This document shows positions 10,537 to 22,019 of a stretch of DNA of 64,000 bases, in pieces. Positions within the stretch are counted from its first letter, which is position 1, and the number at the start of each line of letters is the position of its first letter. The DNA lies in NCBI RefSeq assembly GCF_905475345.1, contig NC_066591.1, positions 2,583,501 to 2,647,500 of the forward strand. Direction: 5' to 3'. Both the position numbers and the translations under genes were made by a program. The stretch is from Vespula vulgaris (taxonomy: Eukaryota; Arthropoda; Insecta; Hymenoptera; Vespidae). The notes under the pieces were generated by a model. It did not search any database. It had not been told where the DNA came from and worked only from the letters and a program-made list of their open reading frames with translations.

Positions 10537-11370
10537 CGTTCGTCGTCATTGAAAAGCACTAAAAAAGTTATTTACTCCCATGAGGTATAACATGATACGT
10601 ATCTATAAAAAAAAAAGAAAAAAAGAAAAAAAAATAGGATGTATTTGAATGAAAGTTATCGAACATCATTTTGTATTTCCTTTTTATGTAAAGAAAATAA
10701 AAAATACTATATTTTTCATTTAATATACTCATTCCTATTTTACAGCAATAATCATTAATTTAATTTAACGACTGCAATACCATAGATGCGATTTTAAAAT
10801 TTGACGATCAAGTGAAATTTCGCAATCGGCGAATTATTAAAAAAAAGAAAGAATTCGAGACACTGTTTCTTTTCTATATTTATTTATTTATTTATTTATT
10901 TTATTTATTGTTCTTTCTTTTCTATAATAGATATATACTATTGTTTATAACGAATCTATATCATCGACGTCATTTGTGGCCATGGAAAAGTCTAGGACGA
11001 AACTTATTTCAAGCTGGTTGCGTTGGTGCCTCGTCGAAAGCTAAAGGGGTATCTCGTTTTCTGTCAGACGGTCCGGGTTGCGAGAGAAAAAGATTCGGTG
11101 CACGAGAAGAGGCATTCGTGGAAATGATAAGAACACGGTCGATGTCACGAGAAAGAGGTTATCATCGAACTGGCAACCGGCCTATGACATCGATCAGTCT
11201 GTGTCACTCGATGAACTCGGTATCGTTCAACATTAATTATTATTGCCTCCTCGACACTTTTCGCATCGCACGTTCAAAACATTATACGTACATACATATG
11301 TATATATAAGTACGTACAAGTTACGTATGTACTTAGTTATATTCGTCCGATAACGACGATAATCCTGGCA
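10537..11370. other. AT-rich sequence with (TTTA)n and a splice-acceptor-like site
   Basis: (TTTA)n lies at 10876-10909. A good acceptor-like motif, CATTCCTATTTTACAG, ends at 10745 on the + strand, but every downstream frame has a stop within about 30 bp and no donor is evident. GC-richer unique DNA at 10960-11220 is open (10812-11309) without a known domain. Confidence 0.4.
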
Positions 11371-11405
11371 CTCTTCTCCTTCTTCTTCTTCTTCTTCTTC
11401 TTCTC
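11371..11405. repeat. (CTT)n microsatellite
   Basis: About ten CTT triplets. Confidence 0.9.
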
Positions 11406-12120
11406 TGTTGCCACGAGGCAAAGGTTTCCCTTCGTAGAAGCATTTGTCACATTCATCGTTTATTTTATCATATCAGCGAAATATGTACGTTCCGTAATTT
11501 CTCGGGAATCGGATTGGTCGTTATGATTGGTATCTAAATCACGCATTAAAAATTATATCTTATAAATAATAATTATATGTTTGCTTTTAAAACGGATTCG
11601 ATTAAAAAGTCAAAGTCATTTAGAACGACGACGACGACGACGAGGACCAATTAATTTTTAATGAAATTCGTGCATGTCTCAAGAGCAAAGATTGACGCGT
11701 ATCAAGATGCTTTTCGAAGAGCACGAAACCGTCCTAGTTTGTAACAGCTAATATAACATGCTATTCGATCGCATGCCTAAAGTTTTATGGTGTAAACAGA
11801 GAGCATCGCCCGAGACCCCGTCGCTTCGTGGATAAACTTGCCTTGACAGAGTGCAGGTCCCCTAGGAAATACTCGGACCATGAAAATCTAGCACGTCGTC
11901 GACACGAATCTCTCTCCTCGAAAAGTGAGAGAAAAAGAAAAAAAAGGAAAAAAAAAGAAGAAGAAAAGACGTGATAGAAAAAGAGAAGAAAAAATGCGTT
12001 GCGGAGGATCAATTTTCTTTCGACAACGAAAATCTCCAGAAATCGCGTTCCGGTGGTCCAAAGTAAGTAACCTCATGGAAATAAGACACGTGGCCACTTA
12101 TGAGAGAGAAAAGACAAAAG
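11406..12120. other. Unique sequence with short (ACG)n
   Basis: An ACG triplet run at 11624-11644 and A/G-rich DNA at 11920-11995. Otherwise nothing recognised. Confidence 0.45.
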
Positions 12121-12158
12121 ATGAGGGAGAGAGAGAGAGAGAGAGGGAGAGAGAAAAA
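12121..12158. repeat. (GA)n microsatellite
   Basis: About 35 bp GA with two GGGA interruptions. Confidence 0.85.
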
Positions 12159-12419
12159 ATCTTCTGTATAAACTTTAAAAGCCTTCGATATAACAAATCT
12201 CTCAGAGGTAGCTCACGGCAAACTAGCGAACGATCGATTAACTTCCATTCATTATCAGAGACAGCCGATTAATTATCCAGTTTTCGGAAGCGAAGTGTAA
12301 ACCGTTTAACCATTGAACATAAATTACCCGTTAGAATCTAGACACATGTGTCGTTCTATGTAAAGTATACATTTCTACTATGTGTAATACTTTCTCCCAA
12401 TACAATTTCACTTCACTCG

Positions 12420-12420
<1 letters not shown>
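12159..12420. other. Unique AT-rich sequence
   Basis: Nothing recognised. Confidence 0.4.

Positions 12421-12464
<44 letters not shown>
12421..12464. repeat. (TA)n microsatellite
   Basis: Uninterrupted TA for about 42 bp. Confidence 0.95.
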
Positions 12465-12465
<1 letters not shown>

Positions 12466-12599
12466 TACGTGTTTAAAGGATCGTAATTTTCGATTTTATG
12501 GCAAAAGAAGGAAAACACCTTAGGTAAAGGTGATAAGATCGTTGTCGAATAGGAGCGGTTTCAACACGTATATGGACATACCTATAAACACACACCCAA

Positions 12600-12672
12600 C
12601 AAACAAATATATATATATAAATATATATATATGTACATATTCGCTTATGTAAATATACACACACATATATAT
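12600..12672. repeat. TA-rich tract with (CA)n
   Basis: Imperfect TATATA blocks interspersed with CACACA. Confidence 0.8.
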
Positions 12673-13806
12673 GCAAGTAGAACGGTCATGACTTATGAAT
12701 GGAAGCAGTGTGCGGTCACGTCAATGCGTGAAGCGTGCGTGAGGTTAGTTACGCACCGTTTGTCGGCCCCAGGGGTGTTCACTGCCGAGTAACTTACACC
12801 GGAGCAAACAGCGTTCCGAGGGTGCTATCGCAACACGCTTCTCGTGTTACTACGAAAACGAGAGAAAGAAACGAATAGATAGAAACCGAGAAAGGGTCTC
12901 GGATATCAAGGAAAAGAGAGGATGTGATAAAGTGAAAAACGTTCGTAAGAGTAAGGGACCAAATGAAAAATAAGAGAATCTCTGACACGACCTAAAGCTT
13001 AAACCTCCTTTCCTTGACGCGTCTACTCGACTTTTCGAGATGACAAAAACAAGAGACGCAGCAGCAATCCTCGTCGTCGTCATCGTCGTCGTCTGAGTTG
13101 TCGTCGTGGACCAACTCGGACAGAGGATTGCTTGTGTTCACGATATCTCGGTTCACAGTGACGTCGAGACGAGTCGAGTCGAAGATGATACGAGCTGTAT
13201 TAGTCAGTCTTCATTGTCTTCGTTCTAAAGACCGAGTAGTTACTAATCGTTAGACAAAGGAATTTGTTTGAAAAGACAATGACATTGTTCTGTATCTTTT
13301 TTCTTTTCCTATTGCACATTTTCTTTTCTTTCTTTTTTATCCTTTTTGTCTCTCTCATTCTCTTTAAGACAGATCGGATTTTTCAACGATAATCGTCCAA
13401 CTATAAAATACCGTTAGTTACATCTACTGTATCGTCTTACGCCTATGAACGGCTTAACATTTCGTTTAAGACGTTCATAAAGAGACCGTTCAGCACATCG
13501 TTTTTAATCACGATTAATTCAATATTACTTTTACATGCTCACTTCGTTCTACTTCTATTATTACTACCGATTAAAGTACTTACTTATTCTTTGTGAGGTA
13601 AAAAAGATCATTCATATCGATCGGTTCATATCGAATTTGTAAATCGTTTTTGTTTATTGTCACGATATTGTCTACTCTCGAAAAGTTACGAGTTGCTACC
13701 GCGACGTACTCGTGGTAATCGATTTTACATACGTTACATAATTATACAGATGTATAGTTAATTCTCGAAGGACTCAACCCTGTTCAGATTGGCAAATCCT
13801 TTCAAC
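12673..13806. other. Unique sequence with (CGT)n patch
   Basis: CGT-triplet-rich patch at 13066-13107 and T-rich patch at 13295-13355. The rest is unique, and no gene is supported. Confidence 0.45.
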
Positions 13807-13834
13807 GAGAAAGAGAGAGAGAGAGAGAGAGAAA
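13807..13834. repeat. (GA)n microsatellite
   Basis: About 25 bp of GA. Confidence 0.85.
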
Positions 13835-14465
13835 AGGGGGAAGGGCATACGAGCTAATTATCTAGAGTTCTGGATCCAATTTGCGAGCGAGCGCTCGATT
13901 TACCGACGTGCGATGCGCGTACGAACTGCATCACGCGACTTTACGCAGCATGTGCTGCCGAGAGATAAGAGAAATTATCGTTAAAAACGTGCCAGCACGT
14001 CCGTTCCCTAATGACGACCCTCGTTCTTTTTCTCTTTTTCGTCCTTTCATTCGAAGGTCAGTATAAGCTGTTTCACTTATGTTTTTATTACATTTAGACT
14101 TTACCCAAGACCTTCATTCTCATCTTAGACTTTAAAGTTAATTTAATTTCTTTAAATCGCGTTTACGATATATTATATACTATGATTATAATCAAGTTCA
14201 TTAAGATATAACATTTGAACTCATGCGCAACTTATCAGACCCTACATTATTCGTTAGTATATGGTAAGTAAGTACGTATTACTCGTATCTCGAAATTTAA
14301 ATTTACAAAGTATAGGTCAAATGCTAATCTACCAGTTTGAGAACTTTCAAATATGATCATCATCATCATTTGCATGATTCGTAGAAATCAATTTCGATGA
14401 AGAAAGTACGAGATCGCTAATGGGATAACTTTGGAACGGTGATGCGTTAAGATAAGTCTTTCGAA
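13835..14465. other. Unique non-coding sequence
   Basis: GC-richer at 13880-14000, AT-rich after. Nothing recognised. Confidence 0.45.
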
Positions 14466-14596
14466 CAAGTAGAAGAAAGGAAAAGAAAAAGAAAAGTAGA
14501 AGAAAAGAGAAGCAGAGATAAAGAAAGAGAGAAAAAAAAGAAAAGGAAAGAAAAAGGAAACCAAAAAGAAAATTCACAGAGAGGAATTTTATATAT

Positions 14597-14646
<50 letters not shown>
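14466..14646. repeat. A/G-rich tract followed by (TA)n
   Basis: About 110 bp of AAG/GAAA-type purine DNA, then about 45 bp of pure TA (14601-14645). Confidence 0.9.
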
Positions 14647-14651
<5 letters not shown>

Positions 14652-14907
14652 GATTTCGAAAAGATACATAATAATAATCGACGGGAGTCGATCGATCGAA
14701 TTCAACGCTGCTTACTTCCCTCATTATGAAAAATAAAAGCTGCCTTCTCAGCCTGTAATCCACTGCGTAATCCGAAATGCAGCACGCGTAGGTGCACCAA
14801 CGGCGAATTACTTTAGTTCGCAAGTTGGACCGATAATCACGGTGGAGATGAACACTTCACGACCTCCTCGTCTCTTTCCTTCTTCCTTCGCTTATTTTCT
14901 ACCCCGT
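14647..14907. other. Unique non-coding sequence
   Basis: Contains GTCGATCGATCGAATT near 14688. No gene. Confidence 0.4.
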
Positions 14908-14941
<34 letters not shown>

Positions 14942-14949
14942 TCTCTTTC
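14908..14949. repeat. (CT)n microsatellite
   Basis: CT run with TTTCT interruptions at the right end. Confidence 0.9.
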
Positions 14950-15330
14950 GACGAGCATAAAAACGAGCGTTCCATAATTGATTTTGTTCTTCGAAAGTTG
15001 GAATGCACTCCGACAACGTACGTCGGATACGGCCCCGGTGGTAATGCGAAACTTGCTGTGAAAAGCCTCGGTTCGCGTACTGGAGTGGGTCTCGAACCCG
15101 TTAAAAGTTTGTAACGATCCCTCGCGGAAATTCCCGATCGCTTCGCTCGTACCTCTACAGCACCCTTCGAACTTTGTGCCTGCCTTTCTCGTTGTTTCTC
15201 CACACGAGAAAGGGAGAAGGACGGTGTAGCGAGGAAAGAGGATATAGGGGTTGAATGGTATACCTAAGGAAAAGAAAATGCAAGAGACTCCTTTCATACG
15301 TAATTTTTCGACTTCACACGAAATCATTAT
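14950..15330. other. Unique GC-balanced island
   Basis: 15000-15200 is GC-rich unique sequence with overlapping open frames on both strands. The minus strand carries GGTTCGAGACC at about 15088-15098, which resembles a tRNA B-box, but no matching A-box or cloverleaf exists. Confidence 0.3.
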
Positions 15331-15430
15331 CGAAAATCTATATTATAATATATATTTGTGTATATATATATAATATTTTATATAATATATATATATAGTA
15401 TTTTTAATATATTTTTATATTAGAGAAAGT
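15331..15430. repeat. TA-rich low-complexity tract
   Basis: Imperfect TATA/AATATA repeats of about 90 bp. Confidence 0.75.
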
Positions 15431-15790
15431 TATAAACGTTAAAAAATAATATGAAAATATCGTTTTTAAAATTTAACTACGATAAATTAGAGTTTTCAAA
15501 ATATCGTCAAAGGAAAAAAGGAAAAAAGAGACAGAAAGAGAGAAAGAGAAGAGAGAGAGAGAGAGAGACATTGCATTTAACAACGATCATTAAGCGGACA
15601 CTAAATTCGATGAGTTTACGAGGATCCGTCGATGACGTATGGCGACGGAGCTGGCAATTATCGTTGAATATCCGTGGCAACGAGCGTACGCGGCCGTCAT
15701 TGGTATTACCATAAACGGCGTAAACGCGTTGTTTCAAGTGGACGCTAATGATAGTGCCGTAATATCATCCCTTCCAAGCGGCACCCTCTA

Positions 15791-15792
<2 letters not shown>
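15431..15792. other. Unique sequence with short GA tract
   Basis: GA-rich at 15515-15568, then a GC-richer stretch 15610-15780 with no recognisable product. Confidence 0.4.

Positions 15793-15843
<51 letters not shown>
15793..15843. repeat. (CT)n microsatellite
   Basis: About 48 bp of pure CT. Confidence 0.95.
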
Positions 15844-15846
<3 letters not shown>

Positions 15847-16138
15847 CCCTTCTCTTTCTATTCTCATCTCTCTCATTCCTATCCTGTGAAATCGGCCTAA
15901 AATGGTAAACCACCGAGTCGTGTACAGAATATGAGAAAGATAAAGAAAGATATATATATATATATACCGAGAAAGAGAGAGAAGGAAAAAAGAGAAAGAG
16001 AAAGAAAAGACAAGATGGTTAAGAGTGACTCTCTCGTTCGATGGGACTTGAGTAGCAAGAGTCGGACTAGGTCCACCTTCCATAAATCATCCTAATAACC
16101 GTCCGATTTCACCTGTGAACCCGACAAAACGCGTATAA
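15844..16138. other. Unique sequence with short TA and GA tracts
   Basis: (TA)n at 15949-15966 and A/G-rich DNA at 15967-16012. Nothing else. Confidence 0.4.
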
Positions 16139-16160
16139 ATATATACATATATAAACACAC

Positions 16161-16205
<45 letters not shown>

Positions 16206-16288
16206 CTTAAATATATGTGTATATATATATGTATAAAAAAATTAAAACATATAATGTACGAAGAAATAATACATACATACATACATAC

Positions 16289-16319
<31 letters not shown>

Positions 16320-16337
16320 GATACATAGATAGATAGA

Positions 16338-16390
<53 letters not shown>

Positions 16391-16431
16391 GCGTAAAGCT
16401 CGCATATATACATATATATGTACATATATTT
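16139..16431. repeat. Large TA/CATA/GATA compound microsatellite
   Basis: Nearly 300 bp composed of several (TA)n blocks (about 16167-16204, 16290-16319, 16343-16386) joined by CACACA, (CATA)5 and GATA units. Confidence 0.9.
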
Positions 16432-16959
16432 GCTCGTGCGAAAGCCGATGCATTATTCAAGGGCGAACTCGGAGACTGGGTGCAACAACGTGGCTAGCTT
16501 TGCATAAGCGCTGACGAAAAGGCACGCTTGATTTTGACCGCTACGTCCCTATATATGTATGTACCTAGGATCGTTCTCGCTTCACATTTGAACCCTTTTG
16601 TTCGCATTCTCTCTTCTTTCTGCAATCAGTATTCATCGATAAACGTTGGAAATAAGTGTGTCGCGATTCGAAGACATTTAAATGATTTCTATCTTCACTT
16701 TTTTAATTTACATTACGAAATCATATTATCGAATAAATTGAATGGACCAAGTAATAAATCAACAATTAACAAAAATGAGATAATTTATAAAGCTATTCGT
16801 TATTATTATACACGGTACAAATTTGTTCGTGTTTATAAAACACGTCGGTGATTAACGGTGTTTATTTCTCGAAAGGATACTTAAGCAAAGGATCAGCTGG
16901 AGTACAACGTTAAGGTAAAGATTAGAGACTCGCGGTCATAGCAAACACGCAGACTTTCT
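16432..16959. other. Unique non-coding sequence
   Basis: AT-rich unique DNA. The frame open at 16528-16851 has no recognisable domain. Confidence 0.45.
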
Positions 16960-17060
16960 TGACGCGGCCTAATTAGCATTGGATAATTAGCACAGCGACG
17001 CACGATTAGCGGGCAAGACGACGCGTCCTACCGGCAGACATTGTTACTCGTCTACCAATA
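16960..17060. other. Island with repeated TAATTAGCA motif
   Basis: TAATTAGCA occurs at 16970-16978 and 16984-16992, with a related GATTAGCG at about 17003-17010, all in CpG-rich unique DNA. Regularly spaced homeodomain-type words suggest a binding-site cluster; this is inference. Confidence 0.35.
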
Positions 17061-17682
17061 ATTTCTTCTTATTTGCATTGGCCGTGTAGCTGTATATACA
17101 CGTGCTAACGAAGTTGTTCGCATCCCTCTTGAGATGCTACGTTAATGTTACGCCTGACCTAACGTAAAATACCTTCTACGAGAAATCTTTACGTTCGTCT
17201 TTTCTAATCATAGAATTTCGTCTATACGAGGATTAAATTTCCTTATAAAAAAAAAAGGAAAAAAAAACTTCTATTTATAATTAATTTTATAAAAATATTT
17301 AAGAAAGAGTACGGCTGTTATTTGTTGCAACATAATTCAATCTGTAACTAATTAATTTGTATATGGTTCATGCATAATACATTTAATCTTAAACGCAAAC
17401 ATAAAATTTCTTCTTTTTGCTATAGATACGATCCAATTTGTTAGAATTATAATCAATGCGACAAACTAATTTCAAGACGAAGAACGGTTATTACGAGACC
17501 GGCAATAAAAAAATATTCGAGTATCATGACATCGTTATAAAGGAAGAAAAGAAAAGAAACATATAAGAGATGGACAAGAGCGCCTATTGCTTCCGGTTGG
17601 TAAGGCATGCGTAATGCACGCGGAACGTTATTCCGCTCGGAGGTATCATGACGGTTATTATCGTTAACATGTAAATGTTGTC
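17061..17682. other. Unique AT-rich sequence
   Basis: Includes A-runs at 17247-17268. Nothing recognised. Confidence 0.45.
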
Positions 17683-17719
17683 GGTCTAATGGTGTCTTAA
17701 TTGAGTCGACCATTAGACC
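17683..17719. repeat. 11-bp perfect inverted repeat
   Basis: GGTCTAATGGT (17683-17693) and ACCATTAGACC (17709-17719) are exact reverse complements around a 15-nt loop. The arms are complex sequence, not simple repeat, so the symmetry is less easily explained by composition. No matching outer stem is present. Confidence 0.8.
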
Positions 17720-17904
17720 ATCGTGTACCACGCACACGTATCTCACCCGTGCCGAGAGAATATTAAGATATTAGGCTCGTTCGTATAATAAAGGTATTAA
17801 AAGGCGAATCGCGTGGCATAGACGCTCCGGGGTGGAAAGGGATCTTTCAGATTCTCAACTTTCACGAAGCTACCGCAACAAAATCTAGAATAGATAGATC
17901 CTGA

Positions 17905-17910
<6 letters not shown>
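17720..17910. other. Unique non-coding sequence
   Basis: Nothing recognised. Confidence 0.4.
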
Positions 17911-17960
<50 letters not shown>

Positions 17961-17961
17961 A
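17911..17961. repeat. (CT)n microsatellite
   Basis: About 37 bp of pure CT plus interrupted CT. Confidence 0.9.
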
Positions 17962-18225
17962 TTCTCTCCATCTTGAAAAAGAAAGAAACTATAAAATTGT
18001 AATACAATGTTAATGATTATCGTTCGAGTTGAGACGAGAAAACTAATCGCAATAATTACCGGCTTTCTTATTTTTTACGAACTTGTAAATGCGTTTAAAT
18101 TTATCTCCTCACCGACATATGTAGTTATATGTAATTACTAGACGATAGCGGAAACATAATTTATTTATTTAAAATACACATATGACGATGAGAGTCGTAA
18201 AATGGAAAAAAAATGTATCTATAAA
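17962..18225. other. Unique AT-rich sequence
   Basis: Nothing recognised. Confidence 0.4.
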
Positions 18226-18302
18226 AATTTATATGTATATATATATATACAATGTATACATATACATATATATGTGTATGTGTGTGTGTGTGTGCATATA
18301 TC
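18226..18302. repeat. TA/TG compound microsatellite
   Basis: TATATA blocks followed by (TG)n of about 18 bp. Confidence 0.85.
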
Positions 18303-18708
18303 ATCGTACGAAAATAAATGGTACCGATAATATAGTGTCTGTGATTCTTTGATTACTTTAATATCGCGACCTCTGTCGCAACGCAAAGTCGACATATAAA
18401 ATGACGAGTTTTTCTTGTTTTTTCTCTTTTCTCTTTTTTCATTTCTTTTTTTTTTTTTCATCGTCAAGATTGTGTCAACAATGTCAGAGATTTTTTTCTC
18501 GCGACGCGGGAGCAATACGAGAGAAAAAAAATAAAAAAAGAAAGAAAGAAAGATACAGATGCTATTGGATCGAGAATGGAATCGTAAAAGATGCTGATGT
18601 TACTTGTTGATCTCAGTAATCACACTCGTTAAGTACTTTTCTCCTTTCTAAGAAGCCGACGATTCTCGAGATTTTCGTTTTTCAAGATACTGATTACGTT
18701 TCACATTC
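18303..18708. other. Unique sequence with T-rich and GAAA patches
   Basis: T-rich at 18410-18460 and A/G-rich at 18521-18553. No gene. Confidence 0.4.
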
Positions 18709-18782
18709 GGTATTATTATTATCATTAATATTATTATTATTGTCATCGTTGTTGTTGTTGTTCTTTATTATTATCATTATTA
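18709..18782. repeat. (ATT)n/(GTT)n trinucleotide tract
   Basis: Imperfect ATT/ATC/GTT triplets over about 75 bp. Confidence 0.8.
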
Positions 18783-19127
18783 GTATGGTTATTAGCACGT
18801 ACAAATACTCATGAATTTTCGTTCATTCTTATATCTATATGCAATATATCTATCTATCTGTACATCCGCATACGAAAACTCGTTGCAATGGTGAACTGTT
18901 GTTGCACCTTTGACGTTGCCGACCGTTACGGTAGATTTTCGGCTAATTTGTCCATTGAAGCGTCCAACGTGAGCACGCTTCCTGCGCCGGACAGGAAGCA
19001 GAAGTCGATCGAGCATCGACTATGCGATCCGTTAATTATAGTGCCCATGCTCGCTAAACGTTCGTTTATACCGGCTAACGGCAATTTACGGTTCGAGCGA
19101 ATCTTCTGCACGATATCACGGATATAC
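18783..19127. other. Unique island open on both strands
   Basis: 18880-19120 is unique and GC-balanced, with frames open on + (18888-19178) and - (18926-19216). Neither has a domain I recognise and no convincing splice borders are present. Possible conserved non-coding element. Confidence 0.25.
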
Positions 19128-19138
19128 AGAGAGAGGAA

Positions 19139-19179
<41 letters not shown>

Positions 19180-19199
19180 AGAGAAAGAGAGAGAGAGAG
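19128..19199. repeat. (GA)n microsatellite
   Basis: About 70 bp GA with a few interruptions. Confidence 0.9.
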
Positions 19200-20089
19200 T
19201 GGTTTATCACGATCATCGTTCATTTTTCGATTATTATTACACTGACCGGCATGAATTTTCCTACGTAAATTAGACTGGATTTGGTATGTAAGTTTGGTAA
19301 TAACGAAACTATGTAAAGAAGATGTACAACGTAACGGATTTAAAATAATTTTGTTTCGTACAAAGAAATAGAAATTGATTTATTATTAAACAGATAAGAT
19401 AAGTTATACTAGAAATAAGTTCTGATTAGAACTTACAAAGCTCGATGATACCTCATTTTAACGGTATATCATAAATTATATTACATTACGATTACTAATT
19501 GCCATTAAATTTAATTAAGATAATAAAATGACTTACATAGTTAAATATTTTTATTTTCGAGAAGTTATGGATTCAGAAATAGGAAGAAAATTTCTCTCTC
19601 TCTGTCTCTCTATCTCTCTCTTCCTCTTGGAATTCAAGAGCACGACGGAGAGATCATTTTCATGAGAATTTTTATTTGGTCACGTAAGACTTGCAAAATG
19701 TCTTTCGCAATACAATAAGTTTATTGTACAAACATCTGCCGTTATATTTGCAAAAAACCACAAAAGATAGAACGCCGTGGCATAAAATTAAGGTTAATTA
19801 TGGAGGCGTTGAATGGTACGTAGTTCACGATGTTTCGATGTCGGCTTCTTTCGCAAGGTCCACCAAACGAGTTTCCCGAGGTGGAAGTTATAAATCTTCG
19901 TCGGTTTCGGCGTGGATGGACGCATCGAGAAATCGTAGCGAGATCGTAGAGGAATATCGATCGGTGTTCAGAAAGAAGAAGGTGGACGAGGAGGACGCGT
20001 GGAGAACGAAAGAGAACGTGCTGCAAGATAGAAAGATAGAAAGAGATGATTGTGAGAGAAAGGGCCAAGGATGGAAAGTGGGCTGAAAA
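19200..20089. other. Unique sequence
   Basis: AT-rich to 19690 with a short CT tract at 19592-19626. GC-balanced from 19750 on, with frames open in both directions and no known domain. Confidence 0.4.
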
Positions 20090-20254
20090 GTGGCCCTTTG
20101 AGTAGCGCGCTGCACCATAGACGTCCCGCGGGGGCGGTCGCTTTGACCCGTTAATGGCGTGCCGAGAAGAATGGGAAATGTCACCAGGGGGTGAACGAAG
20201 AGCCACGGAGCTTTACCATCGGCTAGAGTCAACCTCGATTCTTTTTGTTCGAGC
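20090..20254. other. GC-rich unique island
   Basis: CpG-rich unique DNA including CCCGCGGGGGCGG near 20126. No product recognised. Confidence 0.3.
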
Positions 20255-20360
20255 CGACGACGACGACGACGAGGACGAGGAAGAGAACGAGAACGAGAAC
20301 GAGAATGAGAATGAGAACGAGAATAAGAACGAGAACGAGAACGAGAACGAAGACGACGGA
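20255..20360. repeat. Hexanucleotide (GAGAAC)n / (GAC)n tandem array
   Basis: Begins as GAC triplets, then continues as about 10 GAGAAC-type hexamers with GAGAAT variants, then GAC again. In one + frame it reads as alternating Asn-Glu and on the minus strand as Ser/Phe-rich. The six-base period keeps all frames open. Confidence 0.9.
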
Positions 20361-21493
20361 ACACTCGGAACCACATGACGCTTTGGATCATTCTCCTTCT
20401 CTCTCGTCATTAGTTCTCCCGACGACGTAACCGCATACTTCGCTCTTTTTGAATTCCATCAACTTTCACGCTTCCTCTTTCATTACGACTTCGAGAAGGA
20501 AAAAAAGAAGAAAAGGAAAAAGAAAAGAAAAGAAAAGAAAAAGAAGAAAAAAGGAAAACCACGGTGACCCATGGCTGATCGCGATTTTAATCTCCAGTTT
20601 TATGTATGAAATATTTAATTCTTATTTTGGCAGAGCACTTTGTATGAAATAGATCTCTTCGTTAAAACATCGATGACATCTTGACGTTGCTCTTATATTA
20701 TTGTACATAAATCATTAAATGGATTTAAAACGAAAGATCGATTTAATGTCGATACCATTGATATCTCTGATACTTGTGTACCATGTAAATCGTGAACTAT
20801 TAAGAAGAAGCAATCGAGATAATAACGAATGAGACGAAAAAAGAAAAGAAACGGAATTGGAAGATAAAGAGAATGTACATTCGAGATATCCGAATCGATG
20901 TCACAAGGCAATGCTTAGCTCTCGTGCATCGATGAACTTGAACTATAAAGATAAGGATGCAAATATCGAGAGAAAGATCGGAGTGCAGTGCATTTAACAA
21001 GTATTCCGATATCGACTGCCGAAGGATTATCAAAGTTACACTGGTTACCGGGTAGATAGGTCAGACAGATTGGTAGCTTCACAGTTTGTGAGAAGATGGC
21101 CCGTGCCACAGAATGTTATGGCCACGAAGATCCCTATCGTTTTCATAGCACGCGCCTCGCTACACTGTTACATGGAATCTCCTACTGGCAGAAGGAAAGA
21201 AACGTGTGTGCTCTTCCCTAATGGCGCCCAAACCGATCGAACACTGACGGAGGTCCGCCAGATGCTTGCATTTAGCTCCGACAGACCGAAACCCGAATTC
21301 CAATTCTTACTTTCATCTTTCTCTTTCGAAACGTTTCGATTCGTTCCACCTCAATGTATTTTTTCGTCTATTCTTATGAAAAACCTAATCCTACGTAACA
21401 TTGTCATATTTGATTAACGATCTTCTTTATTACGATTAAGAAGAAAATTTTGTTTGTTTCATTTAAGCTTCTAGCGAAGTAGTGAAAAACAGT
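20361..21493. other. Unique sequence with A/G-rich patch
   Basis: A/G-rich DNA at 20495-20556, otherwise unique. The frame at 21070-21417 (+) is open but unrecognised. Confidence 0.45.
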
Positions 21494-21512
21494 AAAAAAA
21501 AAAAAAAAAAAG
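21494..21512. repeat. Poly-A run
   Basis: About 18 consecutive A residues. No retroposed body is visible upstream. Confidence 0.9.
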
Positions 21513-21957
21513 CAAAGGGAAAAAGAAAATGGAACATTCGTCTTTATAAATTCGATCACTATTTTATCTTGTATCTCGTTGTTCTAGATCCTAAAATGAA
21601 ATAGGATAGATTAGATCGTCCATATGTTATTCTTGCCTGTCATACAGGAACAATTTCGCGTGGATGATCGTCGCATCAGATAACACGATCAATTATTATT
21701 CCCCCATCTGCCATAACTCATTTTATTAAACAAATCCCTTTTTCCCTGTGAATCTCACGACAAGATCGTCGAATTGGAACTCTATTAGTGGTTCATAACA
21801 GACGACAAGATTTCCCATCCCACTTGACATCGGAAAGTGGTTTGTGTTCCCTCCTCGTAAGGGACAGCATTGTTCGGTGTAGATCCAATTTATGAGATCC
21901 CTGATCGATCGATGGCCTTCCGAGGTGACTTGGCCATTTTCGAAGGTCGTTCGAGGA
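21513..21957. other. Unique non-coding sequence
   Basis: Nothing recognised. Confidence 0.4.
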
Positions 21958-21983
21958 CAGCTAGCTAGCTCACTGGCTAGCTG
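21958..21983. repeat. 8-bp inverted repeat CAGCTAGC/GCTAGCTG
   Basis: Perfect arms at 21958-21965 and 21976-21983 around a 10-nt loop. It lies 10 bp from the 26-bp palindrome. Confidence 0.8.
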
Positions 21984-21993
21984 AATCAGATCG

Positions 21994-22019
21994 ATCGACC
22001 GATCGATCGATCGGTCGAT
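21994..22019. repeat. 26-bp perfect palindrome
   Basis: The 26 bases are fully self-complementary. They are made of GATC/TCGA words with two symmetric ACC/GGT breaks, so it is not just a pure (GATC)n run. Confidence 0.85.

Noticed and set aside
10255..10559. Long minus-strand frames rich in Cys-Met-Tyr-Val
   Set aside because: They are translations of the (CATA)n array at 10408-10536.
15080..15105. tRNA B-box-like GGTTCGAGACC on the minus strand
   Set aside because: The T-arm stem has only three pairs and there is no A-box, anticodon arm or acceptor stem at the right distance.
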